NCBI RefSeq assembly: GCF_003478505.1
Contig: NZ_QUFI01000018.1
Span: forward strand, 1-64,000
Origin: Clostridium sp. AF27-2AA
GTDB lineage: Bacteria > Bacillota > Clostridia > Lachnospirales > Lachnospiraceae
Length of the DNA: 64,000 nt
Direction: 5' to 3'
In this document: in pieces, positions 1-7,265 of the stretch
Position numbering within the stretch: the stretch's first letter is position 1
Layout of the letters: each line of letters starts with the position of its first letter
Position numbers and translations under genes: made by a program
Notes under the pieces: generated by a model
Seen by the model: the letters and a program-made list of their open reading frames with translations, nothing else
What the model was told of the DNA's origin: nothing
Database searches by the model: none

Positions 1-43
1 CGGCCTGCTTCGGACCTTTCGCGACTATTCTTAAATTGTTAAT
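1..43 (+). repeat. Edge copy of a structured repeat element (3' end only)
   Basis: The first 43 bases match, with only a few differences, the end of the element at 9371-9640 read on the opposite strand. Both contain GGCCTGCTTCGGACCTTT followed by GACTATTCTTAAATTGTTA. Only the tail of the element is inside the window, so its rod-like stem cannot be checked here. The shared block ends at the TAA stop of hflC. It is in inverted orientation relative to the copy at 9371, so the two face each other across the intervening 9.3 kb. Confidence 0.75.
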
Positions 44-908
44 ATCCGTAGAATACCTGTGTGATTGGCGAACTCTTGTCCAGGATCAGGGTGTTGTTTC
101 CGTTCTTTAAGGATGCTTTGGCTGCGTCCAGAGCACGGACGAAGTTGTAGAAGTCTGCCTTGCTGGCATCGTTGTAGGCATTGGAGAGGATCTGCATGTA
201 CTGGGCCTCGCCTTCTGCCTTGATTTTCTCTGCCTCGGCATTGGCTTCGGACTTCATGACGGATACCTCTTTCGTGGTGTCGTTCTTGATCTTCTGAGCG
301 GAGGAATTACCCTGGGCTGTGTAGGAAGCTGCAATGTTATTTCGTTCCGAGATCATACGGTCGTACACGGACTGTTTGTTATCATCCGGCATATCCAGGG
401 ATTTCGTCTCTACCGCCAGAACCTCTATGCCGTATCCATCCAGGGAAGCGCCGATGTTATCTTTGATATCTTCTGCCAGCTTTCCATCACGGTTCTCGAT
501 GATTTCTGTCTGATCCATGTTGGAAATCACAGACTTCATGGAAGAAAAGACCGATGCCGCAATACGGGACTGGGCCTGGGCTACCTGGCCATTTAAATGG
601 CGGGTGAAGAGCACCGGATCGGAAATCTTCCAGAGAACAAAGGCATCCGCGATCATACTCTTTTTATCCTTCGTGATGACATCCGATTTCGGGATATCAT
701 AAATCTGAAGTGCTTTCGGGATCGGCGCACTGGTCTGCACGAATGGGATCTTTACGGAAACGCCAGGAGTCTCTACTACACGGACGATCTCACCGAACTG
801 GCGCACGATCATATATTCATCCGGGTAGGTGATGACCAGGGAATTTCCTAAAACAAACAATGCCGCAATGATGATCAGGCCGCTGAAGGCTTTTGCTATT
901 TTTTTCAT
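39..908 (-). CDS. hflC: HflC, SPFH-domain membrane protease modulator
   Basis: This 289-residue SPFH/band-7 protein matches HflC in length and layout. It has one N-terminal membrane segment (about residues 8-26), then the SPFH domain, then a charged Ala/Glu/Lys-rich coiled coil (about 190-245) containing the typical EANAEAEKIKAEGEAQ stretch. HflC pairs with HflK to form a membrane cage that modulates FtsH proteolysis; that role is known for the family, not shown here. A GGAGGAAG ribosome site precedes the ATG. The gene follows hflK by 23 bases, so the two are co-transcribed. The stop codon TAA falls exactly where a repeat-element tail begins, so the repeat may have supplied the present C-terminal end. 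Confidence 0.92.
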   Translation of the reverse strand: MKKIAKAFSGLIIIAALFVLGNSLVITYPDEYMIVRQFGEIVRVVETPGVSVKIPFVQTSAPIPKALQIYDIPKSDVITKDKKSMIADAFVLWKISDPVLFTRHLNGQVAQAQSRIAASVFSSMKSVISNMDQTEIIENRDGKLAEDIKDNIGASLDGYGIEVLAVETKSLDMPDDNKQSVYDRMISERNNIAASYTAQGNSSAQKIKNDTTKEVSVMKSEANAEAEKIKAEGEAQYMQILSNAYNDASKADFYNFVRALDAAKASLKNGNNTLILDKSSPITQVFYGY

Positions 909-931
909 GATGAACTTCCTCCTTCCGTGTC

Positions 932-2155
932 CTACTGTGCATTCGCAGAATCAGTATCTGCGGCCTGCCCGGTACTGTTGCCGTCTGCTTTGGTATTGCT
1001 GTTTCCAGTTTCCGCTGCTCCGCTGCCTGCTGACTGCATTGCGGATGTAAAACTGTCAAGGGGCAGCATTTTCTGGGTACCGCTCTCATCCACAATGTAA
1101 ACCTTCATGGACGGAAGCACATCCTCCATGGTCTCGTAGAACATACGCTGCTTTGTGATAAGCGGGTACTTGCTGTACTCCGTGTACATCTGCTCAAAAC
1201 GTGCCACCTGGCCTTGAGCCTCGTTGATGCGGGCTTCCTTTTCTGCCTCCGCGTTCTTGATGATCTGGTCGCACTCAGCCTCTGCCTGGGGAATCTTCTC
1301 ATTGCGGTCCTTGTTGGCATTGTTGATGGCCGTCTCCTTGCCCTGCTTCGCGTTTTCTACATTTTTAAATGCGCTTAAGACCTCCTCTGTTGGAGGGAAC
1401 GCGTCCTGAATGGTGATGTTTACCACAGAAAGCCCGATATCTTCCGCGATCATGCGGTTGGTCAGCTTCTCCTTGATTTCCGACTGGATCACCGCTTTTC
1501 CGGTGGTAATGACATCGTCCACATTATAGATGCCTACCGTATCACGGATGTAGGACTGCGCCAGCATTTTCAGGGTAGCCTCCGGATCTGAAGAAGCATA
1601 CAGATACTTCACCGGATCATTCACCATGTATTCCAGATAGAAGTCGGTGTTAACAAAGTTGAAATCCTTGGTGATCATGATGGATTCCTCATCCACCGAC
1701 TCGCCACTCTCCGGAATATAGCCGATCGGCATGCCTTTGATGCCCTTGGAAACCATGGTCACATTCTGAATGAACGGAATCTTAAAATGCAGTCCCGCCT
1801 GGGACTCTGCCTGGGGACTTCCAAGGGTTGTCACCACCGCGTAGTTTTCCTCATCAAGGACATAGTAGCTGTTGATGCCAATCATAGCCAGCGCCACCAC
1901 CGCAACAGCCACTCCGGTATTGCGGAACAGACGGAGTTTTTTCTTTTTGTTCTTTATAGGATTGCCGTCGGAATCAAAGCGTTCCGGTTCTTCATTTTTT
2001 GAACCGCCCGCACTGCCATTTTGCCGGTTCTGGTTTGCGCCTCCGGACTGTTGCTTCTGCCACTGGTTCTTCTGCTGCTTCTGCCGCAGCTGTTCTTCCA
2101 TCTGCCTGCGCAGATACTCAAACGGATCCTGACCCCCAAATGGATTCTGGTTCAT
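932..2155 (-). CDS. hflK: HflK, SPFH-domain membrane protease modulator
   Basis: This 407-residue protein is the partner of HflC. The first 70 or so residues are polar, Gln/Asn/Lys-rich and probably disordered in the cytoplasm, as is usual for HflK. A single membrane segment follows (about 76-96), then the SPFH domain and a helical coiled coil containing AEAEKEARINEAQGQ. The C-terminus is a low-complexity Ala/Gly/Ser/Asn tail of about 40 residues. The start is supported by a GAGGAGGAATTTC ribosome site. It is first in a two-gene operon with hflC. The hflK-hflC order and size difference fix the assignment between the two paralogues. Confidence 0.92.
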   Translation of the reverse strand: MNQNPFGGQDPFEYLRRQMEEQLRQKQQKNQWQKQQSGGANQNRQNGSAGGSKNEEPERFDSDGNPIKNKKKKLRLFRNTGVAVAVVALAMIGINSYYVLDEENYAVVTTLGSPQAESQAGLHFKIPFIQNVTMVSKGIKGMPIGYIPESGESVDEESIMITKDFNFVNTDFYLEYMVNDPVKYLYASSDPEATLKMLAQSYIRDTVGIYNVDDVITTGKAVIQSEIKEKLTNRMIAEDIGLSVVNITIQDAFPPTEEVLSAFKNVENAKQGKETAINNANKDRNEKIPQAEAECDQIIKNAEAEKEARINEAQGQVARFEQMYTEYSKYPLITKQRMFYETMEDVLPSMKVYIVDESGTQKMLPLDSFTSAMQSAGSGAAETGNSNTKADGNSTGQAADTDSANAQ

Positions 2156-2336
2156 GAAATTCCTCCTCGCGTTGTATCACTTCTGTATTAGAATGATGAT
2201 TTTTCTTGTCAGTTTCTTAACAAGTATAGCATATTTTTTTCATAATAACACCCCAAAATACGATCTTAGTCTGTTTTTAACTTTGATAACAGTGCTGCCT
2301 ATTTTCATAATAAGCTCTGAGCTCTGTAACTGTTTG

Positions 2337-2365
2337 TTGACAAACCCACCTCTTTTCAGTATAAT
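2337..2365 (+). promoter_or_regulatory. Consensus sigma-A promoter for the first MATE gene
   Basis: TTGACA (2337-2342), a 17-base spacer and TATAAT (2360-2365) make an exact consensus promoter reading toward the MATE gene at 2488. The predicted transcript start is near 2372, just ahead of a terminator-like hairpin. Confidence 0.85.
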
Positions 2366-2387
2366 CCCAGTGGGTGAGTACCTACCG

Positions 2388-2419
2388 GCAGTTAGGCTAA
2401 ATGTCTAACTGCTTTTTTT
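2388..2419 (+). terminator. Leader terminator (attenuator candidate) ahead of the MATE gene
   Basis: GCAGTTAG and CTAACTGC form a perfect 8-bp stem with a 9-base loop, followed directly by seven T residues. It lies about 16 bases after the predicted start of the consensus promoter at 2337 and about 70 bases before the MATE start. A transcript stopping here would be only about 48 nt. A second small hairpin (GTGGGT-GAGT-ACCTAC, 2370-2385) sits between start site and terminator. Confidence 0.75.
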
Positions 2420-2487
2420 ATACCCCGAAAACAAAAACAGAAGATGGGACTCAGCCAGAATGTAAATAAGAACAAACGGAGAAGAAC

Positions 2488-3867
2488 ATGGGAGGATTAT
2501 TCAACAAAACAAGGGAAATGCTACAGGATGGGCCTTTCCTGAAAAAAGCACTTATGATTGCATGCCCTGTCGCATTGCAGGGAATGTTAAACACCATTGT
2601 AAATATGGTAGACACCCTTATGATCGGAGGCTTGGGATCTACAGCGATTGCAGCTGTCGGCCTCGCAAACAAGGTATTTTTCGTATTTTCTCTGCTGGTA
2701 TTCGGAATTGTCAGTGGCGGCGGTATTTTAGCTGCCCAATTCTGGGGGAACAGTGATGTCAAACATATCCGGAAAGTCCTCGGACTTTCTATACTTCTGG
2801 CACTGACCGGTGCTCTGTTTTTTGTAATTCCGAGCCTGAGCAATCCGAAAATGGTCATGAGGATCTTTACTACCAGCGAAAGCAGCATCGCACTGGGAGC
2901 ACAATATCTGCGGATCGCAGCCATTGCCTATCCATTCCTTGCTCTTACCAATGTATATGTGGCAATGCTTCGTGCTACCAATATCGTCATGTTTCCGCTG
3001 ATCTGCAGCTGTATTGCCATCGGTCTTAATATCTGCTTAAACTATGTGCTGATCTTTGGAAAACTCGGAGCCCCGGCTATGGGTGTTGCCGGTGCGGCCT
3101 GCGCGACTCTGATCGCAAGATGCATTGAACTGATTCTGGTTCTTGGTTATGTATATGGAAAGAAGCTTGCTTTAGCCTGCGGTCCAAGGGGCATGTTTGG
3201 CTGGTCCAAATCCTTTATCTTCCGTTTTGTGGAGACCTCTGCCCCGGTCATCGCCAACGAATTTATGTGGGGACTGGGAACGACCATGTACTCTCTGGCC
3301 TACGGACGTATGGGTGATGACGCAGTGGCCGCCATTACCATTGCCACTACGATACAGGACATCGCAGTTGTACTCTTTCAGGGCCTGAGCGCTGCGACAG
3401 CCGTAATTCTTGGACATGAACTGGGCGCCGGACACATAAAACAGGCTGAAAAATATGCCACTCAGTTTTTCATCCTGCAGTTTCTGGTCACTGTGACAGC
3501 TGATATTCTGCTGGTCTTAGGCCGCTGGAAGATCATCGGAATTTACAATATCACGCCACAGGTTGCTCAGGATGTAAACCGGTGCCTGCTGGTCTTCGCC
3601 CTCTACATGCCTGCGAAAATGTTTAACTATGTCAACGTTGTGGGTGTGCTCAGAAGCGGCGGTGATACAAAGATGTGTCTGTTTTTAGATACCAGCGGCG
3701 TATGGTTTCTCGGCGTTCCGCTTGCATTTTTAGGTGCATTCCTGTGGAATCTGCCAATCTACGGCGTATATGCCCTGGTTCTGACCGAAGAAATTTATAA
3801 GGCCATCCTCGGTTACCTGCGTTATCGCCAGAAGAAATGGCTGAAAAATCTGGCAGTTCAGGTCTGA
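2488..3867 (+). CDS. MATE family multidrug/metabolite efflux transporter
   Basis: This 459-residue membrane protein has the MATE layout: two halves of six membrane helices each, with the opening GPFLKKALMIACPVALQGML and the typical NTIVNMVDTLMIGGLG motif at about residues 30-45. Proteins of this family export cationic drugs or metabolites using Na+ or H+ gradients; the substrate here is unknown. It is one of only two confident + strand genes. A GGAG site precedes the ATG by 7 bases. The short leader upstream (consensus promoter followed by an intrinsic terminator) implies conditional read-through expression. Its 3' end overlaps a doubtful small reading frame on the other strand. Confidence 0.9.
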   Translation: MGGLFNKTREMLQDGPFLKKALMIACPVALQGMLNTIVNMVDTLMIGGLGSTAIAAVGLANKVFFVFSLLVFGIVSGGGILAAQFWGNSDVKHIRKVLGLSILLALTGALFFVIPSLSNPKMVMRIFTTSESSIALGAQYLRIAAIAYPFLALTNVYVAMLRATNIVMFPLICSCIAIGLNICLNYVLIFGKLGAPAMGVAGAACATLIARCIELILVLGYVYGKKLALACGPRGMFGWSKSFIFRFVETSAPVIANEFMWGLGTTMYSLAYGRMGDDAVAAITIATTIQDIAVVLFQGLSAATAVILGHELGAGHIKQAEKYATQFFILQFLVTVTADILLVLGRWKIIGIYNITPQVAQDVNRCLLVFALYMPAKMFNYVNVVGVLRSGGDTKMCLFLDTSGVWFLGVPLAFLGAFLWNLPIYGVYALVLTEEIYKAILGYLRYRQKKWLKNLAVQV

Positions 3868-4117
3868 ATAGCTTTCCGGCATAAAAAATTCTGGTCATAG
3901 TTACACTGTATACATATTTTTTCTGCGCCTCATTCGGCATACATTCCGATAAGCCCTCCGCAATTTCCGACACCTCTTTATAATGCGGATCCTGCTGCAG
4001 CGAATCTGCGCTGCCGGACACACAAACTGCCGCATAGGACGGAACTGTCAGACTGATTGCCGCAAATACACCAAACACTGCACCTAAAATTTTCTTCTTT
4101 AAATTTTTCATATCCAT
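3650..4117 (-). CDS. Small secreted protein, doubtful 3' part
   Basis: The start MDMKNLKKK is preceded by a good GAGAGG ribosome site. The first 30 residues are a convincing signal peptide: a lysine-rich head, the hydrophobic core ILGAVFGVFAAISLTV and an SYA-A cleavage site. The mature part has no family I recognise. From about residue 75 onward the frame runs antisense to the 3' end of the MATE gene for more than 200 bases, and that part is Arg-rich and looks non-coding. The real gene may be a truncated or decayed secreted protein whose original 3' end was lost. The signal peptide is well supported; the full length is not. Confidence 0.45.
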   Translation of the reverse strand: MDMKNLKKKILGAVFGVFAAISLTVPSYAAVCVSGSADSLQQDPHYKEVSEIAEGLSECMPNEAQKKYVYSVTMTRIFYAGKLFRPELPDFSAISSGDNAGNRGWPYKFLRSEPGHIRRRLADSTGMHLKMQAERRETIRRWYLKTDTSLYHRRF

Positions 4118-4276
4118 CGTCCTCTCAATTTTTTCTGTTTCTATCATAACTGAGAGGATTTGGTACTTTTGGACAGTTGCTCAGGCAACAAAAAGCAGAA
4201 CCATGGCTATTCCTGCACATACTTCTGCATATTCCTGCTCCCGGATCTGGTCGAGGGCTGTGATGCAGGCCGGAGG

Positions 4277-4355
4277 GTTGGCAGGCAACGACAAAACCTG
4301 ATAGTGATTCCAGACGTATGGGCTGGAGTGTTGGCGGACAACGATAAAATCAGTT
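4277..4355. repeat. Two imperfect direct repeats in the 4118-4453 spacer
   Basis: The 26-base stretches starting at 4277 and 4330 share GTTGGC, CAACGA and AAAA in the same spacing. Similarity extends a little upstream of each (GGC-GGAG), giving a period of 53 bases. No reading frame is supported. Together with the hairpin at 4358 this is all I see in the gap between the small secreted gene and the wall-binding gene. Confidence 0.45.
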
Positions 4356-4357
4356 AC

Positions 4358-4397
4358 AAAGGGAGACTACAGCACTGCGGCGTTGTAATCTCCCTTT
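4358..4397 (-). terminator. Terminator of the efflux operon
   Basis: AAAGGGAGA pairs with TCTCCCTTT and the inner bases (CTACA/TGTAA) extend the stem. On the - strand it lies about 57 bases after the stop of the wall-binding protein and is followed by a moderately T-rich run, so it plausibly ends the operon that begins near 9140. Confidence 0.6.
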
Positions 4398-4453
4398 AAA
4401 AATTGCCACGGATAACAGTCCAAAATCAATGATACGTTTACCGCAAAATCCAA

Positions 4454-5371
4454 TCATTCTTCATTTCTCACAGCGTCTTCCTTCCATACACCATTCTCAT
4501 CCATATAATAATATTTCCCTGGCTCGGTCATGACCCAGCCGGTCTGCATGGCGCCAGTTTTGTCGGCGTAGTACCAGTTATCGTTCCAGACGAACCAGTC
4601 GGTGGCCATCTGGCCGGTTTCGCCCAGGTAATAGCGGTTTCCGTCCCGCTCCTGCCAGCCGGTGAGGCGGTAGCCCTGGTCATCGAGCAGGTACCAACTG
4701 GCTTCGATGCGCTGCCAGCCTGCGCCGAGGTAGCTTCCGTCCTCTAACTGGTAGCGGCTTCCTTCCAGATAGTTGCGCCACTTGCCATCTGTATAGCCGA
4801 TTACCTGAGCTGCGCGATAGTCTGCGTCCGGGGAACCTACCCAACAACCGGCTTTCACATAGGCCTGCTCGCTGACTTTTGGTGTGGCCCGCACCACGAA
4901 GAAGTAGGTGTGAAGGTCATCCATGTAGGCGCTGAAATCGCAGGAGGTTTCCCCGGTGCGCTTTGTCATGACGCACTCGGCTTCTTCCATGCTTTCATCA
5001 TCGAAATCCACCTTGCGCCAGTTGTCTTCATCCCGGTCCACGCTGTCTGCTATGTATAATTTCACCTGATACTCATGGGCTTTTGAAACGGAAGACCACT
5101 TGCCGGTAGTGTCCGTCTCCCACCAGACATGAGCCGGGGTACCAAGGTAGACAGTCTCCACGGCTTTATCGGATGCGTAGGATGGAAACTGCGGGACAGT
5201 CACAAACGCAGACGCAAGCACTACTGCTGCCGCAGCAGTGGCTGGCACAGACTTTCGCAGGCATCTGTAAGCAGCAAATGACATCTCTCTGCAAAAGCCT
5301 GAAACAAAACATGATTTCTGCCGGACATCTCCAGAAAACGATTTTTTGTCTCGAAATTCTTTTTTGCTCAT
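4454..5371 (-). CDS. Secreted cell-wall-binding repeat protein
   Basis: This 305-residue exported protein has an unusually long N-terminal lead (about 40 residues) before a hydrophobic segment (about 43-62, AATAAAAVVLASAFV). A unique domain of about 130 residues with no family I recognise follows. From about residue 200 to the end there are choline/glucan-binding-type wall repeats of about 20 residues with the pattern GW-x-WYY-x-D-x-G, for example NWYYADKTGAMQTGW. Such repeats anchor proteins non-covalently to the cell wall. It is the last gene of the efflux operon, 15 bases after the permease, so it may act with that transporter at the surface; that link is inference. Confidence 0.8.
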   Translation of the reverse strand: MSKKEFRDKKSFSGDVRQKSCFVSGFCREMSFAAYRCLRKSVPATAAAAVVLASAFVTVPQFPSYASDKAVETVYLGTPAHVWWETDTTGKWSSVSKAHEYQVKLYIADSVDRDEDNWRKVDFDDESMEEAECVMTKRTGETSCDFSAYMDDLHTYFFVVRATPKVSEQAYVKAGCWVGSPDADYRAAQVIGYTDGKWRNYLEGSRYQLEDGSYLGAGWQRIEASWYLLDDQGYRLTGWQERDGNRYYLGETGQMATDWFVWNDNWYYADKTGAMQTGWVMTEPGKYYYMDENGVWKEDAVRNEE

Positions 5372-5386
5372 GCTCTCTCTCCTTCC

Positions 5387-6562
5387 TTACTCACTCCGCA
5401 GCGCATCGATCGGGTTCAGCTTTGCCGCGCGGCTTGCAGGCATATATCCAAACAGCAGGCCGATTCCCACAGACACACTGAAGGACACGATCACGGCCAT
5501 CGGGGTTGGCGTCGCGTTTAGCCCGGCCAGTGCTCCAATGGTGGAGGTGGCAATGCTTCCCAGCAGAATTCCGATCACACCGCCCAGTGAACTGGTCACC
5601 GCCGCTTCAATAACAAACTGCTGCATAATGACGCTCCGCTTTGCTCCCAGTGCCTTGCGGATGCCGATTTCTCTTGTCCGCTCTGTGACTGACACCAGCA
5701 TGATGTTCATAACGCCGACGCCTGCCACCAGCAGGGAGATTCCGGCAATGCCGCCCAGGCCTGCCGATACCATGGCAATCATGCTGTTTAAGGAATCCAG
5801 CATCTCACTCATAGCCGTGACTGTATACAAATCTTCATTTTTGAATTTTTCATACAGGAAATTTTCGATCAGGTTCTTGCCTTCCGTTGCCGCGGACAGA
5901 TCGCGGATTGTAAAGGTATAATTGTTGATGCTGGCATTGCGGGCCATCTTAACCGCGCAGCTGTAGGGCATGAACAGAAAATCATCGGTGCCGCCCTCTT
6001 CCAGTGTATCGTCCTGCTGTTCCACCACGCCCACAATCTGAAACGCATATCCGTTTACCTTGATGGTCTCGCCGTAAGCCTTCTCTGCACTTCCGTACAG
6101 CTCATCTGCCACATAAGCACCGATCAGGCAGACCTTGTGCCGTGCGGTAATGTCAGCATACTGAATGTTGCGCCCATAGGCCAGCGTCCAGTCCTTGATG
6201 CCGAGATAATCCTCACTGATGCCGTTCACTGATGTAGAAGTCATAGAGTCCGTGCCGTTTTTTACGGTAGCACTGATGCTCACCATGGGCGTCATATGGT
6301 CAAAGCTTTCGGTATTTTCCTCATAAAACGCATACATCTCATCCACCGCTACTGACCGGGACGGAAGATTGACCATATTTACGCTGATCTGGTTTGTTCC
6401 GAGGCTTGCAAAGCTTTCTGTCATATAGGACATGTAGGCGTTCACCAGACTTACCAGAATGATAACCGAAGCCACGCCGATGATAATGCCCAGCATGGTC
6501 AGAAAGGAGCGCATCTTGTTGCTCCAGATACTCTTGATGGCCAGCTTAAATGATTGCAGCAT
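5387..6562 (-). CDS. MacB-type ABC transporter permease
   Basis: This 391-residue protein has the MacB/FtsX layout. One N-terminal membrane helix follows the motif SIWSNKMRSFLTMLGIIIGVAS, a large extracytoplasmic domain covers about residues 50-265, and three membrane helices lie at the C-terminus. The cytoplasmic loop motif ERTREIGIRKALGA (about residue 290) is diagnostic. It overlaps the upstream ATPase gene by 17 bases, which indicates translational coupling. With the ATPase and the adaptor at 7266 it forms a tripartite-like efflux or lipoprotein/peptide-handling system of the MacAB class. In Gram-positives these often give resistance to antimicrobial peptides; the substrate here is unknown. 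Confidence 0.88.
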   Translation of the reverse strand: MLQSFKLAIKSIWSNKMRSFLTMLGIIIGVASVIILVSLVNAYMSYMTESFASLGTNQISVNMVNLPSRSVAVDEMYAFYEENTESFDHMTPMVSISATVKNGTDSMTSTSVNGISEDYLGIKDWTLAYGRNIQYADITARHKVCLIGAYVADELYGSAEKAYGETIKVNGYAFQIVGVVEQQDDTLEEGGTDDFLFMPYSCAVKMARNASINNYTFTIRDLSAATEGKNLIENFLYEKFKNEDLYTVTAMSEMLDSLNSMIAMVSAGLGGIAGISLLVAGVGVMNIMLVSVTERTREIGIRKALGAKRSVIMQQFVIEAAVTSSLGGVIGILLGSIATSTIGALAGLNATPTPMAVIVSFSVSVGIGLLFGYMPASRAAKLNPIDALRSE

Positions 6563-7253
6563 AGTCTTTCACATCTCCATTAAAATTGATCTTTCCATCG
6601 TGGATCCGCACCACATGCTTTGCCTCCAGGGCAATGGCATTGTCGTGGGTGATCATGACGATGGTGTTTCCTTCTTTGTTGAGTTCCTTCAGAAAATTCA
6701 ATACTTCATGACTGGTTTTGGAATCCAGCGCGCCAGTTGGCTCATCCGCCAGGATCAGGGACGGATCTCCTGCCAGGGCCCGGGCAATGGAGACACGCTG
6801 CTGCTGGCCGCCGGATAGCTGGTTCGGCATGTTCTTCCATTTATCTGCCAGTCCGACCCGCTCCAGGGAACGCATGGCACGCTCCCGCCGCTCCTCTGCC
6901 GGAACCTTCGCATACAGAAGCGGAAGCTCCACATTTTCCAGAAGGTTGGATTTTGGAAGCAGGTTGTACTGCTGGAAAATGAAGCCGATCATCCGGTTGC
7001 GGATGTCTGCTAGCTGGTCATCGCTCATCTGGTCTACATCCTCACCGCCCAGCAGATAACTGCCGGAGGTGGGCACATCCAGCGCGCCGATGATGTTCAT
7101 GAGGGTGGATTTTCCGCTGCCGGACTTTCCCACAATCGCCACGAACTCGCCGCGGTTGATGGTAAGGGAGATGCCGTCATTGGCACGGACTTGCTCATCT
7201 CCCATATGATATATTTTGTAAATGTCTTTTAATTCGATCAAAGGTTCTGCCAT
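6546..7253 (-). CDS. MacB/LolD-type ABC transporter ATPase
   Basis: This 235-residue ABC ATPase has Walker [10 protein letters not shown] (about residues 42-50), a Q-loop in [13 protein letters not shown], the signature LSGGQQQR, Walker [13 protein letters not shown] and the switch histidine in MITHD. The QQYNLLP and DEPTGALD forms place it in the MacB/LolD/FtsE group. It drives the permease at 5387, which it overlaps by 17 bases, and follows the adaptor gene by 12 bases. The short spacing and overlap support one transcript from about 9140 down to 4454. Confidence 0.92.
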   Translation of the reverse strand: MAEPLIELKDIYKIYHMGDEQVRANDGISLTINRGEFVAIVGKSGSGKSTLMNIIGALDVPTSGSYLLGGEDVDQMSDDQLADIRNRMIGFIFQQYNLLPKSNLLENVELPLLYAKVPAEERRERAMRSLERVGLADKWKNMPNQLSGGQQQRVSIARALAGDPSLILADEPTGALDSKTSHEVLNFLKELNKEGNTIVMITHDNAIALEAKHVVRIHDGKINFNGDVKDYAAII

Positions 7254-7265
7254 CTATACTCTCCT

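Noticed and set aside
2366..2487. Known riboswitch class ahead of the MATE gene
   Set aside because: The leader is under 50 nt before the terminator and shows no guanidine, preQ1 or fluoride aptamer core that I can recognise.
4160..4399. 79-codon + strand frame in the spacer before the wall-binding gene
   Set aside because: No ribosome site, Cys/Arg-rich, and it runs through a terminator hairpin and direct repeats.
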